From positions 1-52,523 of the forward strand of contig DRKS01000071.1 in the NCBI GenBank assembly GCA_011051655.1: a stretch of 52,523 nt of DNA, written 5' to 3'. The first letter of the stretch is position 1. Every line of letters begins with the position of its first letter. This document shows, piece by piece, positions 36,289 through 48,393 of the stretch. Below the pieces are notes generated by a model. It worked only from the letters and a program-made list of their open reading frames with translations. It did not search any database and was not told where the DNA came from. The translations under genes and the position numbers were made by a program. This DNA is from Sedimenticola sp. (lineage in GTDB: Bacteria; Pseudomonadota; Gammaproteobacteria; Chromatiales; Chromatiaceae).

Positions 36289-38436
36289 ATGAGCGCGGCC
36301 CCGTCCCCGCCGGGCCGGAAGGGATGGCTCGCGCCCCTGGCCCTCCTGATTCTGCTGCAGGGGTGCGTTTCCCAACCCGTCCCCGTGCAGGAGGCCGGGG
36401 CCGGCCATGAAAACGCCGACCGGCTTCTCATCGTCGACTGTCTGCTTCCGGGGCAGATCCGGAAACTGGGCCGGCAGGTCACCTATGTGACCCCCAGGCG
36501 GCCGGTGAAAACCACCGTATCGGACTGTGAAATCCGCGGCGGGGAATATGTCGCCTTCGACCGGACCAACTACGCCACCGCCCTCAAGATCTGGCTCCCC
36601 AGCGCCCAGGAAGGCAATCCCGCCGCCCAGACCTATGTCGGCGAAATCTACGAAAAGGGCCTGGGCATAGAGGCGGATTACGCCCTGGCGGCCCAGTGGT
36701 ACCGAAAGGCCGCGGCCCAGGGCTATTCCCGCGCCCAGATCAACCTGGGCTATCTCTACGAGAGCGGCCTCGGCGTCCCCCGCAACTTGGCGGTGGCCAT
36801 GGACTGGTACCGCAAGGCATCGGGCCTGAGTGGCGACGATCTGGAATATGCATCATCCGTGGAGGCGGCCGGAGGCCGGACCGTGGCGCGCAGGGAGAAA
36901 TCATCCCCGGAGGCATCGAAGCAGTTACAGGACCAGTTGCTGCGCCAGCAACGGGCGATGGCCGAGTTGCAGGCCCAGCTCGCCCAGACCCAACGCCGCT
37001 TCGAATCCGCCAGCAAGGAACTCGAGGCGGCCCAACGGGACCTCAAGCGGGCGCGCGAGGAGCTGGGCCGCTCCCGCAAGGCCAGCCAGGCGGACCAGAA
37101 CACCCAAAAAATCGAACTCCTCCTGGCCAAAATGACGAAACTCGAGCAGGAGATGCAGGAGCAGAAAAACAGCCTGAAGCTGGTGCAAGAGGCGTCCCGC
37201 AAGGGAGAGGACCTCATCCCCCGGAAAGAGCGGGACGCCGGGACAAAGGCGGGGCCCGCCGTGGTTCAAACCACGGCGCTGGGCCCGACCATCGAGATCA
37301 TCGAGCCGCCGCTCAGCATTACCCGCGGCATCCCCAGCATCGAGCTCCGTTCCAGGATATCCAGGCTGGAGATCATCGGCCGGGTGACGGCCCCGGCAAA
37401 ACTCCTGTCGTTCCGCATCAACGACCGGGTCGAGACCCCCGATGCATCCGGACTCTTCCAGGCGACCATCCCCATCGAGGCGGCTGAAACACCGGTGAAC
37501 ATGGTCGCGGTGGATAAAAACGGCAAGCGCTCCGCCGTCTCCTTCATGCTCACATCCGCAAGGGCGCAGCCACCCGCCAAAAAGAAGGCAGACAGCACGG
37601 CGGCCGGCCGCCCTGGTGCCTCGCCCGGCGTCGATTTCGGCAACTATTACGCCCTGGTCATCGGCAACGATGAATATGCGAACCTTCCCGATCTGAAGAC
37701 GGCCAGAAACGACGCCAGGGCGGTGGGGGACATCCTGCGGACCAAGTACGGCTTCAAGACCAGGGTGCTCACCGACGCCGACCGCTACAGCATCCTGTCC
37801 GCCCTCAATGAGCTGCGTGAAAGCCTCACCGAACAGGACAACCTGCTCATCTACTACGCCGGCCACGGCGAGCTGGACAAGACCAATCTGCGCGGCTACT
37901 GGCTGCCAGTGGACGCCGAGCCCGAGAACACGGCGAACTGGATTTCCAACGTGGCCATCACCGACATCCTGAACGTCATGTCGGCCAGGCATATCATGGT
38001 GGTCGCCGATTCCTGTTATTCCGGCACCCTGACGCGCTCCTCACTCGCCAGGCTCCGCAGCGGCATGTCAGGGGAAAAACGCAGGAGGTGGTATCAGGCC
38101 ATGACCAGGACAAAGACGCGCGTCGTGCTCACCTCCGGCGGCGAACAGCCCGTCCTCGACGCCGGCGGGGGGGAACATTCGGTCTTTGCAAGGGCGTTTC
38201 TGGAAGTGCTGCGGGAGAATGACCAGATCCTGGAGGGCTATCGCCTGTACCGGGAGGTGCAGCAGCGGGTAAAGCGGGCCGCCTCCCTCTACCGCATCGA
38301 CCAGGACCCCCAATATGCGCCCATCAAATACGCCGGGCACGAGGCTGGGGAGTTCTTTTTCCTGCCGGAGAAGACCGCATCCACGGGCCGGCCGCGCATA
38401 GCCCTCGCCCTTTCCTCGCAGGACGGGGGAGATTAA
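36289..38436 (+). CDS. Caspase-like lipoprotein with Sel1 repeats and coiled coil
   Basis: A 715-residue protein read from ATG at 36289 (36262 is an alternative). The lipobox is LLQGC (C26). Residues about 112–178 are two Sel1 repeats (AQTYVGEIYEKGLGIEADYALAAQWYRKAA). A coiled coil follows at about 208–305, then an Ig-like sandwich (336–420) and a caspase domain (about 450–600) with H526 (YYAGHGELD) and C576 (VVADSCYSGT). The sandwich and protease parts align with those of the protein at 17696, so they are paralogues with different N-termini. It is probably held at the outer membrane and faces the periplasm. Confidence 0.9.
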   Translation: MSAAPSPPGRKGWLAPLALLILLQGCVSQPVPVQEAGAGHENADRLLIVDCLLPGQIRKLGRQVTYVTPRRPVKTTVSDCEIRGGEYVAFDRTNYATALKIWLPSAQEGNPAAQTYVGEIYEKGLGIEADYALAAQWYRKAAAQGYSRAQINLGYLYESGLGVPRNLAVAMDWYRKASGLSGDDLEYASSVEAAGGRTVARREKSSPEASKQLQDQLLRQQRAMAELQAQLAQTQRRFESASKELEAAQRDLKRAREELGRSRKASQADQNTQKIELLLAKMTKLEQEMQEQKNSLKLVQEASRKGEDLIPRKERDAGTKAGPAVVQTTALGPTIEIIEPPLSITRGIPSIELRSRISRLEIIGRVTAPAKLLSFRINDRVETPDASGLFQATIPIEAAETPVNMVAVDKNGKRSAVSFMLTSARAQPPAKKKADSTAAGRPGASPGVDFGNYYALVIGNDEYANLPDLKTARNDARAVGDILRTKYGFKTRVLTDADRYSILSALNELRESLTEQDNLLIYYAGHGELDKTNLRGYWLPVDAEPENTANWISNVAITDILNVMSARHIMVVADSCYSGTLTRSSLARLRSGMSGEKRRRWYQAMTRTKTRVVLTSGGEQPVLDAGGGEHSVFARAFLEVLRENDQILEGYRLYREVQQRVKRAASLYRIDQDPQYAPIKYAGHEAGEFFFLPEKTASTGRPRIALALSSQDGGD

Positions 38437-38439
38437 CGC

Positions 38440-38757
38440 TCAGCCGCCGCCCAGCCTGTCCAGGCGGGCGCGCATGGCGTCGAGCTCATCCAGCAGATCC
38501 AGCACCAGGGCCGCGCCGGCGGCATTGACCCCCAGGTCCCGCTCCAGGCGCAGGGCGCAGTGGACCCGCCGCAGGCTGATGCCCCGGAAGCGCCAGTGCG
38601 CCAGGTCCCGGCCCTCGGGCTCGACGACGCCTTCCTCCACCAGCTCGAACACCTGTTCGGCCGACACCCGGCAGGCGCGGCAGAGTTCGGCCAGGGTCAG
38701 CTCCACGTCCTCTTCCAGCACCTCTCCCGACAACAATGACAGCAGCTCATTCGTCAT
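38440..38757 (-). CDS. cbpM: Chaperone modulator CbpM
   Basis: A 105-residue protein matching CbpM, the small MerR-like inhibitor that binds the J-domain of CbpA: LTLAELCRACRVSAEQVFELVEEGVVEP, then the GISLRRVHCALRLERDLGVN segment and a C-terminal helix LDLLDELDAMRARL. It lies 6 bases after cbpA on the same strand, the usual order. Confidence 0.92.
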   Translation of the reverse strand: MTNELLSLLSGEVLEEDVELTLAELCRACRVSAEQVFELVEEGVVEPEGRDLAHWRFRGISLRRVHCALRLERDLGVNAAGAALVLDLLDELDAMRARLDRLGGG

Positions 38758-38763
38758 GGCGGA

Positions 38764-39708
38764 TCACACCCCCAGGCGCGCGCGCGGATTGAACGGCAGC
38801 GCCTTTTCAAAATCCCGGTAGGCGGCCCTGGCGGCCTCCGTTTCCGCGGGCGGCAGGGCAATTTGCAAAACGGCGTAAAAATCCCCCGGCGGCTTGCCCG
38901 GAATACCCCGTCCCTTGAGCCGCAGCTTGCGGCCGGCCGCCGAGCCCGCCGGTATTTTCAGATCCACCGGGCCGGTGGGCGTCGGGGCCTGGACCGTGGC
39001 GCCCAGGGCCGCCTCCCAGGGCGCGACGGGCAGGTCCAGGAATACGTCCCGGCCCTCCACGTGATAGAAGGGATGGGGCCGGAACTCCACTTCCAGATAC
39101 AGGTCCCCGGCCTCGCCCTTGCCGACACCCGCCCCGCCCTGGCCGGCCAGCCGGATGTGTTGTCCCTGGTGCACGCCCTTGGGAATCCGCACATTGAGGG
39201 TGCGCTCCTTGACCCGGGGCCGGCCATCGGCGCCCAACTCGGTGTGCTTCAGGGTCAGGGCGCGGGTGGCTCCCCGGTAGGCATCCTCCAGATCGATCAG
39301 CACCCTGGCATGGATGTCTTCACCACGTGCGTGAAACTCGGTGTGGACACGGCCGCCCCTGGCGAAACCACGGCCGAACAGGCTCTCGAAGAAATCGCTA
39401 AAGCCGGCGGCGTCGGCGCCGGTGAAACCACCACCGTGGAACTCAAAGCCCTGGTCCCAGCCCGGCGGCGGCCGGAAATCCTGGCCGGCCTTCCAGTTGG
39501 CCCCGAGCTGGTCGTAGGCCGCTCGCTTTTCCGGATCCTTGAGGACCTCGTAGGCCTCTCCGACCTCCTTGAACTTGGCCTCGGCATCCGGCTCCTTGCT
39601 GACGTCCGGATGATATTTGCGCGCCAGCTTGCGGTAGGCGCGCTTGATCTCATCCTGGGTGGCGTCGCGCTTGACGCCCATGATCTGGTAGTAGTCTTTG
39701 AATTCCAT
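38764..39708 (-). CDS. cbpA: DnaJ-like co-chaperone CbpA
   Basis: A 314-residue DnaJ homologue. The J domain (about 1–70) has [19 protein letters not shown] and the HPD motif in [13 protein letters not shown] Gly/Phe region follows, then two C-terminal substrate-binding domains ([37 protein letters not shown]). It lacks the zinc-finger of DnaJ, as in CbpA. It starts 31 bases after clpB and is followed by cbpM, so the three probably form one heat-shock transcript. Confidence 0.94.
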   Translation of the reverse strand: MEFKDYYQIMGVKRDATQDEIKRAYRKLARKYHPDVSKEPDAEAKFKEVGEAYEVLKDPEKRAAYDQLGANWKAGQDFRPPPGWDQGFEFHGGGFTGADAAGFSDFFESLFGRGFARGGRVHTEFHARGEDIHARVLIDLEDAYRGATRALTLKHTELGADGRPRVKERTLNVRIPKGVHQGQHIRLAGQGGAGVGKGEAGDLYLEVEFRPHPFYHVEGRDVFLDLPVAPWEAALGATVQAPTPTGPVDLKIPAGSAAGRKLRLKGRGIPGKPPGDFYAVLQIALPPAETEAARAAYRDFEKALPFNPRARLGV

Positions 39709-39739
39709 TGCGTTCGGTTTTTATCTGCCCGCCAGCCCG

Positions 39740-42391
<2,652 letters not shown>

Positions 42392-42425
42392 CTCATGTCT
42401 CCGGTTTGGTTGATCATTACACCCG

Positions 42426-42455
42426 AACATGGTGTCGAGGGAGCACTTATACAAG
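42426..42455 (-). promoter_or_regulatory. Sigma-32-like heat-shock promoter of clpB
   Basis: Read on the minus strand, CTTGTAT (42455–42449) is followed after 14 bases by CACCATGTT (42434–42426). This agrees well with the sigma-32 pattern CTTGAAA–N13–15–CCCCATNT. Transcription would begin near 42418, about 27 bases before the ATG of clpB. Confidence 0.7.
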
Positions 42456-42494
42456 TGAGGGGCGTCATCTTCCGTTCCATCCATGGCCGCAGGG

Positions 42495-42521
42495 GGCCGG
42501 GACGGCCTGGCCGTCCCGGCC
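42495..42521 (-). terminator. Strong GC hairpin after the degP-like gene
   Basis: A perfect 11-bp stem (GGCCGGGACGG / CCGTCCCGGCC) with a 5-base loop lies 6 bases past the stop of the DegP-like gene. No U-run follows on the minus strand, so it is either a weak terminator or an RNA 3' end stabiliser that separates the sHsp–degP operon from clpB. Confidence 0.55.
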
Positions 42522-42527
42522 GGAGGG

Positions 42528-44006
<1,479 letters not shown>

Positions 44007-44015
44007 CGCCCTCTC

Positions 44016-44522
44016 CTATTTCACATCGACCTTGATGGTCTTGCGCCGCCGGGAGGCCGTCTTCGGCAGCTCGATCCGCAAAACGCCGTTTTTATAAGTG
44101 GCGCTGGCCTTGCCGGCCTCCACTTCCTCGGGCAGCGGAATCGCCCGTTCAAAGCTTCCATAGGCGCACTCGGTCACATGGTAGCGGCCCTGGGTGCGCT
44201 CCCGCTGGAGCTGTTTCTCGCCACGCACCACCAGATAGTCCTCCAGCACCTGGATATCGAAGTCACTCTTCTCCATGCCCGGCGCTTCCAGGCGAACCAC
44301 CACCTTGTCGTCATCATCGAAAACCTCCGAGGCCAGCAGCCCCCAGCCGGTGTTGCGCAGGGCGATCTCGTGACTCTCGCCGGCGCCGCCCTCCTTGGCC
44401 TTCCCGCCCGGGGTAAACCGCGTGAGGGCGCCCGCGGCGCGGCGGTACAGGCGCTGCCATCCGTCCAGCAGGGTGTCCCATGCTTCATTCAGGCCTTCGC
44501 GTAATTGTTGCAGTGTGGACAT
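44016..44522 (-). CDS. Small heat shock protein, Hsp20 family (sHsp-3)
   Basis: A 168-residue alpha-crystallin-domain chaperone. The core (about 60–160) has VVVRLEAPGMEKSDFDIQVL, YLVVRGEK, GSFERAIPLP and the NGVLRIELPK signature, followed by a basic tail. The N-terminal arm is helical (LREGLNEAWDTLLDGWQRLYRR). It holds unfolded proteins for ClpB/DnaK. It is first in a two-gene unit with the DegP-type protease and has its own sigma-54-like promoter. Confidence 0.94.
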   Translation of the reverse strand: MSTLQQLREGLNEAWDTLLDGWQRLYRRAAGALTRFTPGGKAKEGGAGESHEIALRNTGWGLLASEVFDDDDKVVVRLEAPGMEKSDFDIQVLEDYLVVRGEKQLQRERTQGRYHVTECAYGSFERAIPLPEEVEAGKASATYKNGVLRIELPKTASRRRKTIKVDVK

Positions 44523-44575
44523 GATATTTTCTCCTCTTGTGCAGTGATTTCACTTAACCAACTCCCTTACCAGGT

Positions 44576-44591
44576 TGCCAAAAGCGTGCCA
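44576..44591 (-). promoter_or_regulatory. Sigma-54-like promoter of sHsp-3/degP unit
   Basis: On the minus strand the sequence is TGGCACGCTTTTGGCA, which matches the sigma-54 consensus TGGCACG-N4-TTGCW except for one T to G; the invariant GG and GC and their spacing are kept. Transcription would start near 44565, about 43 bases before the ATG at 44522. Confidence 0.72.
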
Positions 44592-44619
44592 ACAGGATCC
44601 GGCCAATGAATACAAGCGG

Positions 44620-45198
44620 TTAGTCCATGATGCCGGGCCGGCCCGTACGGCCCGGCGGCCACTGTGGCCGCCTGCGTCCACCATGGCTCGGCCACTTTGG
44701 CCGCGCACCGGCCGGCGAAGAAGAAAGGGCCGCGTCATCCCGCTCCCGCAACAGCCAGTGCACCAGGCCAAGCACCAGCACCGCAAAGCCGAGGGCCCCG
44801 ATCTTTCCCGCATCCATGGATGCGGCGTCCAGAATGATGAATTTCCGGGCCAGGGCGAGCTGAGCAATAAGGATCACCGTCTTGACCTGGATGATATGGG
44901 CCTGGCGCTCCAGCACTTCGAGGATGGAGTGCTTGAACTCCAGGGCGATCAGCAGGGTCATGATCATGCCGAATATCCCCTGGAACACCCGGTGGTCCAG
45001 GGGATCGAGGGCGCCCAGGATCAGCAGGGAGAAGACCTCCCTGACAAGACGCCACAGGGCGATCACCACAATGACACTGATCACCCCACCCAGCAGCAGG
45101 GCGATGACGTGTTCAAAGCGCTCGTAAAAGGTCATGACGCCCCAGTACTGGCGGGTCTTCGAGGGCGGCTGTTTGGTACGTTGTCTGATTTCGGTCAT
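44620..45198 (-). CDS. psiE: PsiE-family membrane protein
   Basis: A 192-residue inner-membrane protein of the phosphate-starvation-inducible E family. Four hydrophobic segments are seen: VIALLLGGVISVIVVIALW, a FQGIFGMIMTLLIALEF segment, VKTVILIAQLALARK and ALGFAVLVLGLVHWLL. FKHSI and the RKFIILD segment agree with the family. Function is unknown. The last 30 residues (Pro/Arg/Gly-rich) lie on the DNA that holds the two palindromes, so this tail may reflect regulatory rather than protein constraint. It starts 3 bases after the antiporter gene. Confidence 0.85.
   Translation of the reverse strand: MTEIRQRTKQPPSKTRQYWGVMTFYERFEHVIALLLGGVISVIVVIALWRLVREVFSLLILGALDPLDHRVFQGIFGMIMTLLIALEFKHSILEVLERQAHIIQVKTVILIAQLALARKFIILDAASMDAGKIGALGFAVLVLGLVHWLLRERDDAALSSSPAGARPKWPSHGGRRRPQWPPGRTGRPGIMD
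44655..44669. promoter_or_regulatory. 15-bp palindrome, candidate activator site U1
   Basis: CGGCCACTGTGGCCG is a perfect palindrome around a central T. It lies 64 bases upstream of the sigma-54-like promoter at 44576–44591, a usual distance for enhancer sites of NtrC-type activators. It falls within the 3' end of the psiE-like gene. Confidence 0.55.
44689..44703. promoter_or_regulatory. 15-bp palindrome, candidate activator site U2
   Basis: CGGCCACTTTGGCCG matches the neighbouring site with one change in one arm. Centre-to-centre spacing to the first site is 34 bases, near three helical turns, so two dimers could bind on the same face of the DNA. Confidence 0.55.
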
Positions 45199-45201
45199 GC
45201 G

Positions 45202-47202
45202 TCACTCCTTGAGGCCGGCATGCCGGCCGCCGGCCGGGGCGCCGCCCATCAGGCAGGCGCAGGCCCGTTCGAGGGCCTCGCGGCTGCCTTTCAGCAACAT
45301 CACGTCCCCCGCCCGCAGGCGGGTATCCATGAGATGGCCGGGCACCCGGATGGCCCCCCGGCGCACATCCACCAGTTCCACCTGGTGTTCGGTGAGGTTC
45401 AGTTCCTGGGGCGTGCGCCCGACCGCATGGTGCTCCTCGTCGATGACGATGGCCTTCACCTGCTCCGGATAGTCCTGCGCGGCCCCCTCCGGTTCCGCCG
45501 AGTCATGGAAGAATACCCGCAGGGGCGCATAGTCCTCCGCCCGGATGCCGTTCAGCCGCGCCTCCACCCGGGACGGCGGCACATCGAGCATGATCAGCAG
45601 TTGACCGGCGAAGGCCAGGGCCGCCTCCAGTCCCTCGGGGAACACCTCGGCCCCCGCCTCCACAAGGGCCTGATCGTCACGGCCCTGGGTGCTGCGCACC
45701 AGCACCGGCAACTGCGCCCCAAGGCTGCGGGCATGGCCGACGATACGCCCGGCCACCGCCGCATCGTCAATGGTGATCACCAGCGCCCGCGCCCGTTCCA
45801 GCCCCGCGGCCCGCAGAACGCCCGGCTGGGCGGCATTGCCGAACAGGACATTCTCCCCCGCAGCGGCGGCCTGCCGGACCCGCTCCGGATCCAGGTCCAG
45901 CGCCAGCGCCGGGATGGCCTCCTCCGACAGGATCCGCACCAGATTCTGGCCCACCCGCCCGTAGCCGCAGACGATGACGTGCTGTTCGAAACCGCTGCTC
46001 TCCTCGGCGATATGGGCCTCCAGATCCAGGGGCGCCACCCCCCCCTCCCCCGGCAAGGCGGCCAGGCGCTCATTGAAGCGCAACAGCAGCGGCGCAAGCA
46101 CCATGCTCAGGATCAGCCCGCCCAGCACCGGCTGGGCCAGGGCCCTGTCGAGCAGGCCCAGCCCCAGGGCGCTGGACACCATCAGCAGCCCGAATTCACC
46201 CCCCTGGGCCAGGCTGATGCCAACCCGCCAGGCGTCCCTGACGGTATAGCCGAAGGCCCTTGCCAGGGGCGCCAGGATCACCGGCTTGCCGATCACCAGG
46301 GCGGCCAGCACCAGCAGGATTGCCGTGGGCGAAGAAATGAAGATGGCGGGGTCGAGTTGCATGCCGATGGTGGCGAAAAACAACCCCAGCATGAGATCGC
46401 GGAATGGCCGGATATCGGCCTCGATCTGGTGCCGGAAGAGGGTTTCCCCCAGCAGCATGCCCGCCATGAAGGCCCCCAGGGTCGGCGACAGGCCCGCCAG
46501 GGCCGCCGCCCCCGCCGCCGAGAGGGCCAGCAGCAGGGCGCTCAGCATGAACAGTTCCAGCGAGCGCGTCGCCGCCACCCAATGCAGCACCGGCGGCAGC
46601 AGCCTGCGCCCGATGAACACCAGGCCGGCGAACACCAGCGCCGCCTTGACCAACGCCAGCGCCAGGGCCCCGCTCAGGCCGGCCGGGTCCGCGGCCAAAA
46701 CAGGCAACACCACCAGCAGCACAACGGCGGCGATATCCTGAAACAGCAGAATCGCCGTGACGGCCCGGCCGTGGGGCGCCGGCAGCTCCATCTGCTCGCC
46801 CAGTTGCTTCAACACAATGGCGGTGGAGGACATGGCCAGCGCGCCACCCAGCACAAAGGCCTGGGCCCCCGAAAGCCCCGACCACCAGGCCGCCAGGGCA
46901 AACAGCAGCATTGCCGACAGCACCTGCGCGCCCCCCAGGCCGATGACCAGGCGCCTGGCCGCCAGCAGGCGCGGCAGCGAGAACTCCAGGCCGATGGTGA
47001 ACATCAGCAGCACCACCCCCAGCTCCGCCAGCAGACGGATGGTGGCCCCATCCGCCAGCCAGCCCAGCGCGGGAGGACCCACCAGCACGCCGGTGGCGAG
47101 ATAGCCCATGATGGGCGACAGGCCAAACCGCAGGCACAGGGCGACCATCAGGGCGCCCACCGCCAGCACGGCTGCGAGTTGCGCTACGACCGTATGCTCC
47201 AT
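45202..47202 (-). CDS. KefB/KefC-type cation:proton antiporter
   Basis: A 666-residue CPA2-family transporter, read from ATG at 47202 (an in-frame start at 47241 is less likely). The membrane domain (about 1–380) has 12 or more helices, including FGLSPIMGYLATGVLVGP and GLEFSLPRLLAAR. A TrkA-N nucleotide-binding domain follows (about 395–510; VIVCGYGRVGQNLVRIL), then a TrkA-C domain near the end (VPGHLMDTRLRAGDVMLL). Such proteins export K+ or Na+ against protons and help survive electrophile, oxidative or heat stress. It lies between sHsp genes and psiE. Confidence 0.92.
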   Translation of the reverse strand: MEHTVVAQLAAVLAVGALMVALCLRFGLSPIMGYLATGVLVGPPALGWLADGATIRLLAELGVVLLMFTIGLEFSLPRLLAARRLVIGLGGAQVLSAMLLFALAAWWSGLSGAQAFVLGGALAMSSTAIVLKQLGEQMELPAPHGRAVTAILLFQDIAAVVLLVVLPVLAADPAGLSGALALALVKAALVFAGLVFIGRRLLPPVLHWVAATRSLELFMLSALLLALSAAGAAALAGLSPTLGAFMAGMLLGETLFRHQIEADIRPFRDLMLGLFFATIGMQLDPAIFISSPTAILLVLAALVIGKPVILAPLARAFGYTVRDAWRVGISLAQGGEFGLLMVSSALGLGLLDRALAQPVLGGLILSMVLAPLLLRFNERLAALPGEGGVAPLDLEAHIAEESSGFEQHVIVCGYGRVGQNLVRILSEEAIPALALDLDPERVRQAAAAGENVLFGNAAQPGVLRAAGLERARALVITIDDAAVAGRIVGHARSLGAQLPVLVRSTQGRDDQALVEAGAEVFPEGLEAALAFAGQLLIMLDVPPSRVEARLNGIRAEDYAPLRVFFHDSAEPEGAAQDYPEQVKAIVIDEEHHAVGRTPQELNLTEHQVELVDVRRGAIRVPGHLMDTRLRAGDVMLLKGSREALERACACLMGGAPAGGRHAGLKE

Positions 47203-47283
47203 GACCGCGCACCGGTTATGGAAGACACAACACCGGCCCACACCCCGGGCGCATGGCCGCGGGGCATGGGCGCATGGCCGGCA

Positions 47284-47679
47284 TCAGCCTGCGCTAATCT
47301 CGATCTTGCGCGGCTGGAGCTCGGCCCGCTTGGGCAAGTGCAGGGTCAAGACGCCGTCTTTCAACTCGGCGCTGATCCTGTCCATTTCCAGTTCGTTGCT
47401 CAGGGTGAAGCTGCGGCGGAAGCGGGTGGCGCCGACATCCGCATACAGCGCTTCCATGTTTGCCGGGGTGTCAATGGCCGCCTCGCCCTCGATGGCCAGG
47501 GTATTGCCGTCCACCTGGACATCGAGCCGGTCACGGGAGACGCCCGGCAGATCCGCCAGCAGGGTGATGCCCTTGTCGTCTTCGTAGATATCCACCGCGG
47601 GACGCAGAAAGACATCCGGCTCGGTCCGGGCCTGCATCTCGCGGCTCTCCGCGGTCTTCATTTCTTTGCTTTCGCTCAT
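47284..47679 (-). CDS. Small heat shock protein, Hsp20 family (sHsp-2)
   Basis: A 131-residue sHsp with DVFLRPAVDIYEDDKGITLLADLPGVSRDRLDVQVDGNT-type core, FRRSFTLSNELE and the DGVLTLHLPK signature. The N-terminal arm is short and charged (MSESKEMKTAESREMQ). It follows sHsp-1 by 35 bases and probably shares its transcript. The different arm suggests mixed oligomers with sHsp-1. Confidence 0.94.
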   Translation of the reverse strand: MSESKEMKTAESREMQARTEPDVFLRPAVDIYEDDKGITLLADLPGVSRDRLDVQVDGNTLAIEGEAAIDTPANMEALYADVGATRFRRSFTLSNELEMDRISAELKDGVLTLHLPKRAELQPRKIEISAG

Positions 47680-47714
47680 GGCTAACCTCCAGGATTCGTC
47701 GATCTGTCAATGCC

Positions 47715-48158
47715 TCAACTGACTTCAATCCGGCGCGGCCTGACTTCCTCACGCCGCTGCACGGTGATATGCAATACGCCGTCACGGCAGCTGGCGTTCA
47801 CCCTGTCGGGATCCACGTCCTCCGGCAGGGTGATGGTGCGGTGGAAGCTGCCGTTGAACCGCTCGCGCCGGTACAGCTGCACATTCTCCGGCAGCTCCAC
47901 CTTGCGCTCGCCGGATATGCTCAGCAGATTCTGCTGCAGCGAGATATCCAGGCTGTCCGGGGCTATCCCCGGGGCGAAGACATAGACATCCACCTGCTCC
48001 GGCGAGGCGCCGACGTTGATGGCGGGAAAGCTGCCCGCCGCCATGGCGCGGATGCCGGTGGCGCCGCTCCAGTCGCCGAACAACCGGTCCATCTGCCGGC
48101 GCATGCGCTCGAACTGGTCAAAGATGTCGTTATCGAAACCGCTCAAATAACCCAACAT
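47715..48158 (-). CDS. Small heat shock protein, Hsp20 family (sHsp-1)
   Basis: A 147-residue class-A-like sHsp beginning MLGYLSGFDNDIFDQFERMRRQMDRLFG. The alpha-crystallin core has VDVYVFAPGIAPDSLDISLQ, LLSISGERKVELP, GSFHRTITLPEDV and DGVLHITVQRRE. GAGGAG lies about 7 bases before the ATG. It is the first gene behind a consensus sigma-54-like promoter and leads a likely operon of sHsp-1, sHsp-2, antiporter and psiE. Confidence 0.94.
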   Translation of the reverse strand: MLGYLSGFDNDIFDQFERMRRQMDRLFGDWSGATGIRAMAAGSFPAINVGASPEQVDVYVFAPGIAPDSLDISLQQNLLSISGERKVELPENVQLYRRERFNGSFHRTITLPEDVDPDRVNASCRDGVLHITVQRREEVRPRRIEVS

Positions 48159-48236
48159 GTCGCACCTCCTCGTTCAGTCTATTGGGATTGGTCCTGGGGC
48201 GGGATGGCCGCCCATAAAACGCTCATCCATAGCAAA

Positions 48237-48252
48237 AGCAACCCCCGTGCCA
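48237..48252 (-). promoter_or_regulatory. Consensus sigma-54-type promoter of sHsp-1 operon
   Basis: On the minus strand TGGCACGGGGGTTGCT matches the sigma-54 consensus TGGCACG-N4-TTGCW at every fixed position. Transcription would begin near 48226, giving a leader of about 67 bases to the ATG at 48158. A CTTGAAA-like element further upstream (about 48270–48276) lacks a clear sigma-32 −10 partner. Confidence 0.8.
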
Positions 48253-48337
48253 ACCTGTAACAGATTGTTTTTTCAAGGCAAGTTCAAACAGTCTGGGATC
48301 ATATGCGGTCAGAGTGACCGGGTGGGACGGGGCCGGT

Positions 48338-48352
48338 CGGCCAACTTGGCCG
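48338..48352. promoter_or_regulatory. 15-bp palindrome, candidate activator site U3
   Basis: CGGCCAACTTGGCCG is a perfect palindrome around a central C, with the same CGGCCA-N3-TGGCCG frame as the sites at 44655 and 44689. It lies 85 bases upstream of the sigma-54-like promoter and 41 bases past the stop of the NtrC-type regulator gene. Confidence 0.58.
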
Positions 48353-48393
48353 GGCATGGTGATCGCGGCGGCGCGGCGGGCGCCGTCCCCGGG

